NCBI RefSeq assembly: GCF_049310025.1
Contig: NZ_JBJYKD010000013.1
Location: 8,471 to 72,470, forward strand
Origin: JBJYKD01 sp049310025
GTDB lineage: Bacteria > Bacillota > Thermosediminibacteria > Thermosediminibacterales > Tepidanaerobacteraceae
Direction: 5' to 3'
DNA length: 64,000 bases
Position numbers and translations under genes: made by a program. This document shows positions 18,359 to 27,148 of this stretch, piece by piece (position 1 is the first letter of the stretch; each line of letters starts with the position of its first letter). The notes under the pieces were generated by a model. That model did not search any database. It was not told the DNA's origin and was given only the letters and a program-made list of their open reading frames with translations.

Positions 18359-18399
18359 ACCCATCAGGAAAGCAAAGAACGCCGAGAAAAATAGAAATC

Positions 18400-18485
18400 A
18401 GCAATAAAGGCAAACTTATCGAAAGATAAGGGCGCAAAGCCATAAGGTCTAAAGTGCCCCCGCACTATGATAGCCTGGCTGCCAT
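18400..18485 (+). ncRNA. c-di-GMP-I (GEMM) riboswitch
   Basis: Matches the GEMM-I layout: AAAGGCAAAC, tetraloop hairpin CTTATC-GAAA-GATAAG, GGGCGCAAAGCC, AAGGTCTAAAGTGC, and the closing GATAGCCTGGCTGCC. The GCAAAGCC and GAAA tetraloop/receptor elements are diagnostic. It points downstream, but no intact gene follows closely; a 7-bp hairpin (ACACAAG/CTTGTGT, about 18494-18518) without a T-run may be its expression platform. Confidence 0.8.
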
Positions 18486-18951
18486 TGATGACTTCACACA
18501 AGAACTCAAAGACTTGTGTATGCATGCCATATATTCATTCAATTCCAGGGGATTATAGCGAGAGGGAAGGGGTGATGAGATCGTGATATGGACCTGTTGG
18601 AAGCACGTTTTGTATTATGGTTAAAAAGATTTATGGGATATTCGGTTCCACGGCTTGCCAGCAAACACCGGGAATATCGGAAAAAACAATTATTGATTCT
18701 CGATTCCCCGGCTTACGATGACAATGAAGGATTATTTGAAAGATGAGTATTTGAAGATGAAGGACGATTAAATATTTATGTAATAAACAAGCTTAAATAT
18801 TTTTTAATTTTTTTGTACAAGCGGTTGTTATTTTAGAGTGTAGATGTACTATAGTAGAAGGAAAAATTTAGGCGAAAGAGGGTGGTTCCGTTGGACATTA
18901 ATTGATTAGTCTCAAAAAGGTAGTTGCAAACTTGTTAAAAAAAATGAAAGG
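18486..18951 (+). other. Region downstream of the riboswitch without an intact gene
   Basis: A 52-codon open stretch from ATG 18590 (MDLLEARFVLWLKRFMGYSV..., ending near 18748) follows AGGGGTGATGAG and might be a small gene or a remnant; I cannot assign it. 18735-18775 resembles 13500-13545. 18830-18895 (ACTATAGTAGAAGGAAAAA) resembles 15215-15250 upstream of the C39-like gene, so the leader sequence is shared. Confidence 0.3.
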
Positions 18952-19416
18952 ATGAAAATACTATAAAAAAAATTGTTTCTGTTTTATTGATTTTTATGTT
19001 AATTTATTAATTTTTTCACAGGATTAGTACTTGATGATTTAGAAGATGGCTTAAAAGGTAAAGGTGATGCAGAATCATATTACAGGTTGGTACATAAATA
19101 CGGTCAAGTCTATCATAATGGTAGTTGGAAATCTTACTATGACACTTATCAGAGTGAATGGTACTGGTGTCACAAACAAATTAGTTATAATGATGATGGT
19201 AGTGTAAAACATACGACTGATAAAAATTATTTTCCTGAAACTTATTTACCTATTCAGTGGATGTGGACGTCTGACTTTTATGATGATGAAACAATTTCAG
19301 AGGTAGCATTGTATCAATACTCTGTTGAGCCTGAACTTTCAAAGCCCATTCGTGATTTTTATAGATATGAAGATGGCAGAGAAGATTGGGCTGCTGAAGG
19401 CAGGATGCCATATTAG
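18952..19416 (+). pseudogene. Secreted hypothetical protein with broken signal sequence
   Basis: Behind AAAGG, ATG 18952 hits a stop after four codons; the signal peptide is readable in another frame (KKIVSVLLIFMLIY) and the mature part resumes as FFTGLVLDDLEDGLKGKGDAESYY, then YGQVYHNGSWKSYYDTYQS and on to 19416. The mature domain (about 125 residues, rich in Tyr/Trp/Asp) is uninterrupted. Two compensating indels in poly-A/T would restore it. Followed by a strong terminator. Family not recognised. Confidence 0.5.
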
Positions 19417-19427
19417 GAGAATATTGA

Positions 19428-19456
19428 GGGCTCTAAAACTGTTTAGAGCCCTTTAT
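19428..19456 (+). terminator. Intrinsic terminator
   Basis: GGGCTCTAAAAC paired with GTTTAGAGCCC followed by TTTATTA; long perfect stem. Confidence 0.85.
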
Positions 19457-19492
19457 TACGAATCAAATACTAACTATTGAGGAGCAAATTGT

Positions 19493-19906
19493 ATGTATTT
19501 TAGAAGAAACATATTGTCTATTATTATCTTATTGGCAGCATTATTTTTATTCGGTTTTTATCTCATTGATAATATGCCGGAAAAAATCGTAGGAAGGACA
19601 TTGAAACAGGTTAATGCCGGGAATATAAATAATCTAAAGCTGGATCAAGCAGATATAGAAAAGATAAAATCTTTCACCAATTATACCACTTCCCACAAAC
19701 AATTTGAGCCACCTATTATAACTATAAGAAGGGCAGCAAAAATAAAAAACAGAATTGAAATAATCGCATCTTTTACCTGGATAGAATATGGTCAAGACGG
19801 TCAAGTAATTGATAATTATACAGGATCACTGTTATTCGATTTAATCGAAATTTCACCTTTTAAATGGGAGATCCAACGAGTTGAAATAATAAAAAATATA
19901 TCGTAG
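19493..19906 (+). CDS. Hypothetical membrane-anchored protein
   Basis: 137 residues after TGAGGAGC. A signal-anchor (ILSIIILLAALFLFGFYLI) precedes an extracytoplasmic domain ending in FTWIEYGQDGQVIDNYTGS and ISPFKWEIQRVEII, the shape of a small NTF2-like or DUF4878-like domain. I do not recognise the family with certainty. It begins just after the terminator of the preceding gene. Confidence 0.55.
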   Translation: MYFRRNILSIIILLAALFLFGFYLIDNMPEKIVGRTLKQVNAGNINNLKLDQADIEKIKSFTNYTTSHKQFEPPIITIRRAAKIKNRIEIIASFTWIEYGQDGQVIDNYTGSLLFDLIEISPFKWEIQRVEIIKNIS

Positions 19907-20437
19907 TAAACAACTTTTTTATAAAAAATTCTGTATGTGAAGATCGTTCGATGAAAATTATGGTTAGGAGGCTGTAGCTCTCTCGCACTTTCTGACCGCA
20001 TTCTGCTCAAATTGAACGTCCGAAATTTGACCCAATTTATTTTACCATACACCCATACCTTAAAAGCACGCCTTGGAAGGGGTATGGTTTGCCCCTTACC
20101 ACTGTTTGGAGCTCGTTATATACGAAATTAAATATTGATAGTGTATTTTGTGTTCATGGTTGCGGCGGGAAAATTTGGCTCCGGTCTGATTGCTGATATC
20201 CAATTTTTAATTTTTAAGACAGGTGGTGATTGATATTAAAAGAATTTACAAAATTGCTAAAACCGCTTTAATTATTCTAGTTGCGCAGTAGAAAGTAATG
20301 AAGGGAACAGTCAAGGAGCTTACGGGCGGGTGATGACAACATATATGGTAAGGGCTTTAGTATCCTGAAAAAACTGCTTATAATTAATAAACCATAACAA
20401 GAGGGGCTTTTGCCCATCTTGTGAGGAGAGATTTAAT
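19907..20437 (+). other. Gap holding duplicated gene fragments
   Basis: 19990-20032 is a repeat of 41392-41436. 20196-20286 duplicates 23546-23630 and reads as the N-terminus of a signal-anchored protein (GTG start, VIDIKRIYKIAKTALIILVAQ stop). 20310-20340 (GGAGCTTACGGGCGGGTGA) resembles 17405-17426 of the propeller pseudogene. No intact gene. Confidence 0.6.
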
Positions 20438-21381
20438 ATGGGAAGAGGAAAAAAGTTTTTTATTATTAGCATTGGAGTTTTATTGACATTATGTTTTATT
20501 TACAGGCTTGAGTTTTATAAAAGTATTCCATCCGGGCAAATAATGTGGAATGTCCAAGATCCTGAACAAGATGAACAATCTATTTTTCCGATAGCTGACG
20601 TTGATCCAATTAGGAAGACTCTTTATATCGCTATGGACAATAATACTATCAAGGCTTTAAATGTTTCAGGCAAAGAAAAGTGGAATATTCAACTAAATGA
20701 ACAATGTTTAATTAAAAATAAATATATGTTGGCACATTTATGAAACCTTCAAAAGTGTGGGCTATTGATTATAATGGTAAGATTCTTTGGGAATACTCTA
20801 AAAATCCATCGGTTATTATGGATCTTGCTGTTAACAATAACGAAATTTATCTTTCCTGTATGGATTCAGAACTGATACAAAAGATTTTTGACGACCAAAT
20901 TGATAAAGAAACCGCTAATCCGTGTAATGTAGTGTGTTTGGGCGATAAAGGCAAAGAAAAGTGGACTAGTACTATCCCTGGAGCGAAATATGGTTCCGAC
21001 GACATCTTATATTCTTCTAATAATAATAGTATATATGTAATAGGTTTCCGGGGAGACTGCTACAATTTATGCTGCTTCGATGCAGAAGGAAGACTCAAAT
21101 GGAATACTGAAAATCTATATAATATAGATCCCTGGTGGCACAATTATTCTTTTATTGTCGATAAGCAGGGAAATATTTATTTGGGAACTTTTAACAATAA
21201 CCTTATTAAACTGGACAAAAACGGAAATAAATGCTGGATGTTTACTTCTATAAAAAAGAACGCTTCAGGGGCTCTTCCTATCGCTATTGACGAAGTACAT
21301 GACATAGTGTTTGTTGGGATGGCTTACTATGAAAAAAAGACGGAAAAAAGATCATATGAACTTTTTGCTGTAAGGAATTAA
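20438..21381 (+). pseudogene. PQQ-like beta-propeller protein, frameshifted
   Basis: ATG behind GTGAGGAGAG opens a signal-anchored protein with PQQ/quinoprotein-type repeats: MWNVQDPEQDEQS, ALNVSGKEKWNIQL, then a frame change near 20715 and YVGTFMKPSKVWAIDYNGKI, LGDKGKEKWTSTIPGA, CFDAEGRLKWNTENL, KLDKNGNKCWMF. The G-K-x-x-W motifs recur about every 40-60 residues, as in eight-bladed propellers. One indel would give a 313-residue extracytoplasmic protein. Its 3' end is the source or sister of the 108-nt duplication. Confidence 0.7.
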
Positions 21382-21438
21382 CTCAACCCCACCACCTGCC
21401 GCAATATTTTTGTACCGTTGGCCTGCTGATTTTAAAGT
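21331..21438 (+). repeat. 108-nt duplicated gene end, copy 2
   Basis: Partner of 17675-17782. After it, copy 1 continues into the complete promoter C, whereas here the sequence jumps to GAGACTATATAGTG, retaining only the -10-like half of the promoter. A deletion removed the -35 part. Confidence 0.8.
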
Positions 21439-21464
21439 CACGAGACTATATAGTGAAAAAAATT

Positions 21465-21623
21465 AAATGAAGTCATTTTAAGTCGATTTATACGATTTTG
21501 TTTCATAGTGTCAGTTTTCTAGTACCTATAAGGATTTTGTTAGGAAACATAATCATGTTTATTCCCATGGGCTTTCTTTTACTTATCGATAAAAATGTAA
21601 TATTTACTCATAATAAACAGTAA
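21465..21623 (+). pseudogene. VanZ-family fragment
   Basis: In-frame text FKSIYTILFHSVSFL and LLGNIIMFIPMGFLLLIDK, then stop, matches the core of VanZ-like membrane proteins (typically LGNILLFIPFGFLLPLL). No start codon with RBS and no C-terminal half. The following 21624-21957 contains short open stretches on both strands that I cannot assign. Confidence 0.55.
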
Positions 21624-21961
21624 TGACGAAAGGGGCACATTTTTCTGTTTCAATAAAAAAGATCGATGTGAAAAATTTTAAAGAAGCAAGAATCCTTTCA
21701 GACGGAGCGGACTATCTTTGTTTTCTTCACGGAGGAGTTAGGGAGCTTAGAAATTATATTTCGGAGGTTTTGTTCCTTGCTTTAGACACGGTTGTAATCG
21801 GGTGACCGTTTACGCTTTTCATTGTGGTCAAGGCGTTTTGGTATTCAGCCATATACTGGTTAAATTCATTCAAATACACATTTACCAAAAACGGACTGGT
21901 GAGTGAACATACTATTTGTGCTGCCTGTGCTGCCAGCGGTAGCGGCAGAATGGAGGTTATG

Positions 21962-22030
21962 ATGAAGAAAACAGTGCTTTTAAGCATTATTTTATTTGTT
22001 TCCTTATTAGTTGGTTGCGGTAGGGTATAA
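21962..22030 (+). pseudogene. Truncated lipoprotein signal peptide
   Basis: ATG after TGGAGG encodes KKTVLLSIILFVSLLVGCG, then RV and a stop: a lipobox-bearing signal peptide with no mature domain. Presumably a remnant. Confidence 0.5.
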
Positions 22031-22111
22031 TATGAAATTATAGATCATCAGAAAAAATTAGTAAAGTTTTCCTGTGCACATCATGTTTAAAAAAATAGAA
22101 AGGATGTTTAC

Positions 22112-22497
22112 ATGAATAAGTTAAATTATAAAAAGATTATCACAGTCTTATTTCTTGCTATTATTAGCATTTATCTTTTGATCACAACCTTAGAAATAAT
22201 GATTGGATTTATTTATTTGGATACTCAAAATTGCATTATATCTCTAAAAATGGAGAAAAAAAGTTTCAATACATTGGGACCAATATTTTTAGTGAGATAT
22301 CTATCGATTTTAAATTAAGAAATAATTGGGAAGATGAAACGTTTTATTTAAAAGGCATATCAGGGTTAATGATTGCAAAGAAAGATGGATATACAGATAT
22401 ATCCACTTATAGTGAATACTATCATTTACAGTTGTTTAACTATAAAAGACTTACTCAATACTGGTCGGATTTTATAATCCGGGATTACAAGAATTGA
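22112..22497 (+). pseudogene. Membrane-anchored hypothetical, frameshifted
   Basis: ATG 22112 (weak AGAAAGG) gives a membrane anchor (IITVLFLAIISIYLLITTLEIM) and GFIYLDTQNCI, after which the sensible sequence moves to another frame near 22235: HYISKNGEKKFQYIGTNIF, LKGISGLMIAKKDGYTD and on to 22497. Joined length about 128 residues. Family unknown. Confidence 0.5.
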
Positions 22498-22635
22498 TTT
22501 TGCTTTTTTCACCATAGAACCCTTGTCTAAGCTGCCAAAGCTTTACCCAAAACATAAGCCCAGATATCAAAATGTTTTTTTCAGCCTTAGCAGTAGCCCA
22601 CCCTTAGTGGTGAGCTGCCGACTATATTTATTGTA

Positions 22636-23184
22636 TTATTTTAACAGACCTATCCAGCGTTGAATGGAGGGTATTATTAATGGTGAAAGAATAACGGCGA
22701 TGAGGGTGACGATTATCATTACATTTGTTTGATGCGCAGACTCTCGGATTTGATTTACTTCCGAATGAAGTTGCTCAAACTTATTATTTAAAGTAAGAAT
22801 CTCTTGTTTTAATTCGTTTCTAACGGAAACTATTTTTTGTTCTAATTCGTTTTTAACGGAATCTATCTCTTGTTTTAATTCGTTTCTAACGGAATCTATT
22901 TTTTGATTTAGTTCTGTTTTTACGGAATTTATTTCTTGTTTTAATTCGTTTCTAACGGAATCTATTTTTTGATTTAGTTCTGTTTTTACGGAATTTATTT
23001 CTTGTTTCAGTTCTGCCCTTAACAACTCCGATTTTGAATCGGTTCTGTCCCTTAAATCATTTATCTGTTGCGAAAGATAAAAATATGCTGTTTCGCTTAT
23101 TTTTGCCATATTAGTTTCGTTTGACTCGGTTCCACTGGCAATTTCCCTTTTGGCTTTTGATAAATCCTCCATCGGCATACTCAT
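22636..23184 (-). CDS. Coiled-coil protein with C-terminal membrane anchor
   Basis: About 182 residues from ATG 23184, 5 nt after GAGAGG. After ETAYFYLSQQINDLRDRTDS comes a long coiled coil built from 11-residue units alternating between R-N-E-L-K-Q-E-I-x-S-V and K-T-E-L-N-Q-K-I-D-S-V; the paired 22-residue unit is encoded by 66-nt DNA repeats that are almost identical (about 22800-23010). A C-terminal hydrophobic segment (IIVTLIAVILSPLIIPSI) anchors it. The architecture resembles small DUF1640-like/hemolysin-XhlA-like membrane coiled coils; function unknown. Confidence 0.65.
   Translation of the reverse strand: MSMPMEDLSKAKREIASGTESNETNMAKISETAYFYLSQQINDLRDRTDSKSELLRAELKQEINSVKTELNQKIDSVRNELKQEINSVKTELNQKIDSVRNELKQEIDSVKNELEQKIVSVRNELKQEILTLNNKFEQLHSEVNQIRESAHQTNVMIIVTLIAVILSPLIIPSIQRWIGLLK
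22800..23010 (-). repeat. 66-nt tandem coding repeats
   Basis: Two near-perfect plus additional degenerate copies of a 66-nt unit encoding two 11-residue coiled-coil periods. Number of units is likely to vary between strains. Confidence 0.75.
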
Positions 23185-23309
23185 CACATCCTCTCCCCTG
23201 ATTAATTTTACCATATTCGTGTAAGGGCAACAACTGTTTTAATATAATGTTTGTGGTTATTTTATGATAATGTCACGTAGACGGGAGAAAAAATTTTTAA
23301 AATGTAGCA

Positions 23310-23322
23310 TAATGTTGAAACC
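23310..23322 (+). promoter_or_regulatory. Orphan half of an ECF-type promoter
   Basis: AAAATGTAGCATAATG then TTGAAACCTTTTT, identical to the -35 side of promoter C, but no CG[AT]CTA follows at 16 nt. A broken copy. Confidence 0.5.
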
Positions 23323-23339
23323 TTTTTACGGTACTTTGA

Positions 23340-23512
23340 CTTCCAATTGGACTGCCGGCATGATAACACATACTAATCTTTGCGGTTCAGATAGCTTTTT
23401 GGCGGAACAGGATACCACTACGATCCCTGGGACCCTGAAGAAATTTGGGTAAATTTCGAGAGTACAGTAGTGATATGGATGCAGTATATTTATGGCCTTA
23501 AAGGAGATGAAT
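23340..23512 (+). pseudogene. Possible 3' remnant of a secreted-protein gene
   Basis: One frame reads LFGGTGYHYDPWDPEEIWV, NFESTVVIWMQYIYGLKGDE up to the terminator. No start, no recognisable family. The hairpin immediately behind it supports a former gene end. Confidence 0.3.
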
Positions 23513-23543
23513 GTAAAAGGCAGTCCGGTAGGCTGCCTTTTAC
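23513..23543 (+). terminator. Hairpin terminator
   Basis: GTAAAAGGCAG, 9-nt loop, CTGCCTTTTAC: 11-bp perfect stem containing A/T tails. Confidence 0.7.
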
Positions 23544-23631
23544 ACGATATTTTAATTTTTGAGACAGGTGGTGATTTGATATTAAAAGAATTTACAAAAT
23601 TGCTAAAGCCACTTTAATTATTCAGGTTGCA

Positions 23632-24246
23632 ATGTATCTTTTGTTCTTTTTTTATGGCAAGCCATGGGAAAGTGAAAAATATAGAAAAGAGGTTATAGAT
23701 TATTTAAAGAATAAATATACAGAACCCATGATAATAAGAGAAATATCGTATGATTTCTTACATAACCGTTACTCGACGGAGGCTTTCCCCGAATCTCATC
23801 CGGAATTGGTCTTTAATATAAGAAATTTTAAAGACGATTATAATATTGTGCTCTGGCGCCATCAAGCCCGTAATGATTTCGAATCTGTTCTGAAAGATAT
23901 ATACGGATATCCTGAGAAGTGCACCTTTTCTGCTGAACCGGATAGGGATGAAATACTGGACCTTCAGCTTGACTTTCAGGGAAAAATACCTGACTATATA
24001 ACGGCAAAAGTTCCTATAGAAATTGATATTGCTATAAGATATGGTCTTACAAAAGAAAATAAAAAACGTGAGTATGAAAAACTGCTGGATCTTATAGATT
24101 TTATCAAAGACAAAAAAATGCAAATTACATTTATTATGGTTGAATATAATCAAAGTGGACAATATTTCAAAATCCCTGAAGAATTTCTTCATGAAATAAA
24201 TGATGCAGATGATTTATCCAAGTGGTTGTTTTATGACAGGGATTAA
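23632..24246 (+). CDS. Hypothetical protein, membrane-anchored
   Basis: 204 residues from ATG 23632. The coding frame extends upstream through IYKIAKATLIIQVAMYLLFF, a full signal-anchor paralogous to 20230-20291, where a GTG start is available; here an extra T disrupts that start, so the true N-terminus is uncertain. The mature part (SEKYRKEVIDYLKNKYTEP, then HPELVFNIRNFKDDYNIVLW) resembles short exported YxeA/YfjL-like or DUF-type proteins, but I cannot name it. Could be a freshly damaged gene. Confidence 0.5.
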   Translation: MYLLFFFYGKPWESEKYRKEVIDYLKNKYTEPMIIREISYDFLHNRYSTEAFPESHPELVFNIRNFKDDYNIVLWRHQARNDFESVLKDIYGYPEKCTFSAEPDRDEILDLQLDFQGKIPDYITAKVPIEIDIAIRYGLTKENKKREYEKLLDLIDFIKDKKMQITFIMVEYNQSGQYFKIPEEFLHEINDADDLSKWLFYDRD

Positions 24247-24377
24247 AAATGGATAAAATATGAACGCTCATATAGAATCGTTCCATTTGAATAGACCGAA
24301 CTATGAAAGTCATATTTCACAACAAAATAAATTGACAAAAAAATCTTAAAGATAAAATTTGAAAATTCTATTATGCC

Positions 24378-24827
24378 TTAAACAAGGCGTCTCAAAATAT
24401 CTAGTATGCGGCGATTATTTTTATAACCGGGTGTATTTCCTATCTTCAAATCCATGTTCGCCCTTGCTTCGTATTCTGCTATCCAATCCCTCCTGCCGTC
24501 TGCGCTGGCTTTTGTTAAGAATATATTGGGCCTTACTTTTTGAGGTGATTTACCAGGATCAAAAGTTAAGATCGCATGATCTGCTAGAGATATCTCTCCT
24601 GCTTCATACAGTTTTGAGGATATATCACAAAGTTCCTCTAAAGAAGCATTTCTGATATCATATTCTTTAGCAAGTTCTTCCCAAATATTTGAAGAATACC
24701 CCGTCTTATGCTCCGTCTTTACTTTTTCCTGCGTCAAGCAATATGTTTTGGGATTATTGCGTACATTAGATTTCATATTTGTCGTGACATATGGCGTTGT
24801 TTGATAATAATTTGTGTTGACTATCAT
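24378..24827 (-). CDS. Hypothetical protein under ECF-type promoter
   Basis: 149 residues, no signal peptide or membrane segment. After a low-complexity N-terminus comes WEELAKEYDIRNASLEELC, DISSKLYEAGEISLADHAIL, which reads as helical and is seen in small cytoplasmic Bacillota proteins of unknown role. ATG is 6 nt after AGGAGCGAAGG. The minus-strand ECF-type promoter F lies about 190 nt upstream, so it is a candidate regulon member and one of the few intact ones. Confidence 0.6.
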   Translation of the reverse strand: MIVNTNYYQTTPYVTTNMKSNVRNNPKTYCLTQEKVKTEHKTGYSSNIWEELAKEYDIRNASLEELCDISSKLYEAGEISLADHAILTFDPGKSPQKVRPNIFLTKASADGRRDWIAEYEARANMDLKIGNTPGYKNNRRILDILRRLV

Positions 24828-25013
24828 TTATCCTTCGCTCCTAATGTTGATTATAATTTTATTTTATATTTTATATAATTTATGCTAAATATTATATTAA
24901 ATCCGTCATTTTATTCCAAGGATAATTTAATGAAGTGAGAATTTTTGTTAATTGATTTATTCAACTTAACTTTTTAACCTCACCTGTGATCTTTATTTTA
25001 TTTTTTCAATATA

Positions 25014-25041
25014 TAGTCGCATAAACCCCTAAAAAAGTTTC
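25014..25041 (-). promoter_or_regulatory. ECF-type promoter, copy F (minus strand)
   Basis: Read on the minus strand: GAAACT (25041-25036), 16 nt, CGACTA (25019-25014), TATAT. The flanks TATAATGTT and TTTATG also match the other copies. Confidence 0.7.
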
Positions 25042-25071
25042 AACATTATACAAACTTTTATAAAATATTTT

Positions 25072-25134
25072 TTAGCGATGCCTTTACAGGAGAGTTCAAA
25101 GCCAAGGTCGTACTGGAAATCGCCATAGGGCGGT
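25072..25134 (+). pseudogene. IS3-family transposase OrfA remnant
   Basis: DAFTGEFKAKVVLEIAIGR then stop: the N-terminal signature of IS3-type OrfA (FTxEFKAKVxLEA). Only about 20 codons survive. Confidence 0.5.
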
Positions 25135-25456
25135 AGTATTTATTATGGCCATACACTAGCTTTATGAAGGAAGTTTATGATTGGTTAATTAGTGTCAAGT
25201 TGTCAAGGGTTCTACATTTTTTATTTGGCTGAGGAATTCCATTTCTTTAGGTATAAAGGTGTTCTACAGATTTGATGAGGAACGTTTTTCAATGGTAACT
25301 AGGTAGGAAAACGAAATAGCATAGGGGATAATTTATCAATATATTTGTGAGTTTATTCTCCAACCCTGGTCTTTCAAATAAATATATTCTACTACCTTTA
25401 TCAATATAATGTGTACCTGTTTCTGATTAAGGCGGAGATATTTTTAAGTGATTTGG
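25135..25456. other. Gap between island and mannitol operon
   Basis: AT-rich, no gene I can support. 25188-25215 (AGTGTCAAGTTGTCAAGG) may be a transposon-end remnant. It marks the right border of the accessory island. Confidence 0.4.
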
Positions 25457-25478
25457 AATTATTAAATAAATGTCACCA
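25457..25478 (+). promoter_or_regulatory. Direct repeat, upstream operator candidate of mtl operon
   Basis: AATTATTAAATAAATG then TCACCA; a second copy with one mismatch is at 25556-25577. The two flank the mtl promoter. Candidate MtlR sites (inference). Confidence 0.5.
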
Positions 25479-25508
25479 GTCGCGCCTTTGTGACTTAATA
25501 TCTTTTTC

Positions 25509-25538
25509 TTGATAAAGCGGGACTATAGCGAGTATAAT
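25509..25538 (+). promoter_or_regulatory. Sigma-A promoter of the mtl operon
   Basis: TTGATA (25509-25514), 18 nt, TATAAT (25533-25538). Confidence 0.65.
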
Positions 25539-25555
25539 ACAATTAGAAGGATCAT

Positions 25556-25594
25556 AATTATTAAATATATGTCACCATAGATCCGGTGACATAT
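25556..25594 (+). promoter_or_regulatory. Second direct repeat plus hairpin in mtl leader
   Basis: The second repeat (25556-25577) overlaps a hairpin: ATATGTCACC (25567-25576) pairs with GGTGACATAT (25585-25594), followed by TTTTAAAAT. Could be an operator, an attenuator or both. Confidence 0.5.
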
Positions 25595-25635
25595 TTTAAA
25601 ATAACCTGAAAAGTCAAATTAAGGAGGTATTTTGA

Positions 25636-27003
25636 ATGAGGGCGAAAATTCAGGCTTTCGGGAGATTCCTGAGCGGTATGGTAATGCCCAACATAGGCGC
25701 CTTTATCGCATGGGGCTTGATTACGGCGTTCTTCATCCCCACCGGCTGGGTGCCCAATGAACATCTGGGCAAACTGGTGGGCCCGATGATTACCTACCTG
25801 CTGCCGCTGCTCATAGGATACACCGGCGGCAAGCTGGTGCACGGCGCCAGGGGAGGAGTCGTGGGGGCCGTAGCCACCATGGGCGTTGTGGTGGGTTCCG
25901 ACATCCCGATGTTTATGGGCGCCATGATCATGGGCCCCCTTGGCGGCTACGTCATCAAGAAATTTGACCAGGCCGTGCAGGACAGAATACCGGCCGGCTT
26001 TGAAATGCTTGTCAACAACTTTTCGGCGGGAATCATAGGTATGATTATAACCCTGCTGGCCTATGTAGTAATAGGTCCGGTGGTGCTGGGGCTCAACAAA
26101 GTCCTGGAGGCCGGAGTGCAGGCCATAGTCAATGCGGGCCTACTGCCACTGGCGTCGCTCTTTATAGAACCGGCCAAGATTTTATTCCTCAACAACGCCA
26201 TAAACCACGGCATTCTGGCACCCCTGGGAGTCGAGCAGGTGGCCAAGACGGGTAAATCCATATTCTTCCTGCTGGAGACAAACCCCGGGCCCGGCCTGGG
26301 CGTGCTGCTGGCCTACTGGCTGGTGGGCAGGGGCACGGCGAAACAATCGGCACCCGGCGCCGTCATAATCCACTTTTTCGGCGGAATTCACGAAATATAC
26401 TTCCCCTACGTCTTGATGAATCCAATTCTGATCCTGGCGGTCATCCTGGGTGGAGCCACGGGGGTATTCACCTTTGTGGTGCTGGGCGCCGGCCTTGTGG
26501 CGACACCTTCACCCGGCAGCATCTTTGCCGAAATTGCCATGACGCCTAAAGGCGGATACTTCCCGGTGCTGGCGGGCATTGCGCTGTCGGCTCTGGTCTC
26601 CTTCCTGGTTTCGTCGGTACTGCTGAAAAGATTTGCCGGTCAGGAAGAAGGAGATATTTACGAGGCCCAGGAGATGGTGGACCGGCTCAAGGGCAAGAAA
26701 GCCTTTCACGCCGTTGAAAAAAAGGCTGCCATAAATAAAATAGTTTTCGCCTGCGACGGCGGCATGGGTTCCTCGGCCATGGGGGCTTCCGTGTTGAGAA
26801 AGAAGATACAGCAGGCAGGACTTGATGTAGAAGTCGTCCATGCGGCTATAAACGAGATTCCGCCGGATGCGGACCTGGTCATTTCTCACAGGGAATTGAC
26901 CCCGAGGGCCAGGGCTGCCGCCCCCAATGCGGAACACATCTCCATAGAGGCTTTCGTCAACAACCCGGTGTACGACGAGATAGTAGAAAGGTTGAAAAAA
27001 TAA
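25636..27003 (+). CDS. mtlA: PTS mannitol transporter subunit IICB
   Basis: 455 residues, EIIC plus EIIB of the mannitol phosphotransferase system; imports and phosphorylates mannitol to mannitol-1-phosphate. Membrane domain from residue 1 to about 340, with [11 protein letters not shown] (substrate/phosphotransfer region) near residue 255; EIIB begins near residue 370 with the phosphocysteine loop [15 protein letters not shown]. No fused EIIA; that is supplied by mtlF. ATG 6 nt after AAGGAGG. First gene of mtlA-mtlR-mtlF-mtlD. Confidence 0.97.
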   Translation: MRAKIQAFGRFLSGMVMPNIGAFIAWGLITAFFIPTGWVPNEHLGKLVGPMITYLLPLLIGYTGGKLVHGARGGVVGAVATMGVVVGSDIPMFMGAMIMGPLGGYVIKKFDQAVQDRIPAGFEMLVNNFSAGIIGMIITLLAYVVIGPVVLGLNKVLEAGVQAIVNAGLLPLASLFIEPAKILFLNNAINHGILAPLGVEQVAKTGKSIFFLLETNPGPGLGVLLAYWLVGRGTAKQSAPGAVIIHFFGGIHEIYFPYVLMNPILILAVILGGATGVFTFVVLGAGLVATPSPGSIFAEIAMTPKGGYFPVLAGIALSALVSFLVSSVLLKRFAGQEEGDIYEAQEMVDRLKGKKAFHAVEKKAAINKIVFACDGGMGSSAMGASVLRKKIQQAGLDVEVVHAAINEIPPDADLVISHRELTPRARAAAPNAEHISIEAFVNNPVYDEIVERLKK

Positions 27004-27022
27004 GGGAAAATGGTGAATAATA

Positions 27023-27047
27023 AGAGTAACAGCTTTGCTGTTACTCT
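27023..27047 (+). terminator. Hairpin between mtlA and mtlR
   Basis: AGAGTAACAGC, TTT, GCTGTTACTCT: 11-bp perfect stem, weak T-run (AACTTTTG). Probably reduces read-through or stabilises the mtlA mRNA. Confidence 0.65.
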
Positions 27048-27148
27048 AACTTTTGCCGGGGAAAATCCCGCGGGACCGGTTGATGCCCTGCCGGGCCCGG
27101 GGAAATGCCCGTGAGGCGCATATATTCTTTTTGGGACCGGTGAAAAAC

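Noticed and set aside
21440..21465. GAGACTATATAGTG after the second 108-nt repeat as a promoter
   Set aside because: Only the -10 half remains; the -35 GAAACC is deleted.
21754..21987. 77-residue minus-strand frame with a hydrophobic start
   Set aside because: Reads somewhat protein-like, but has no RBS and overlaps a lipoprotein signal-peptide remnant; not supported enough to call.
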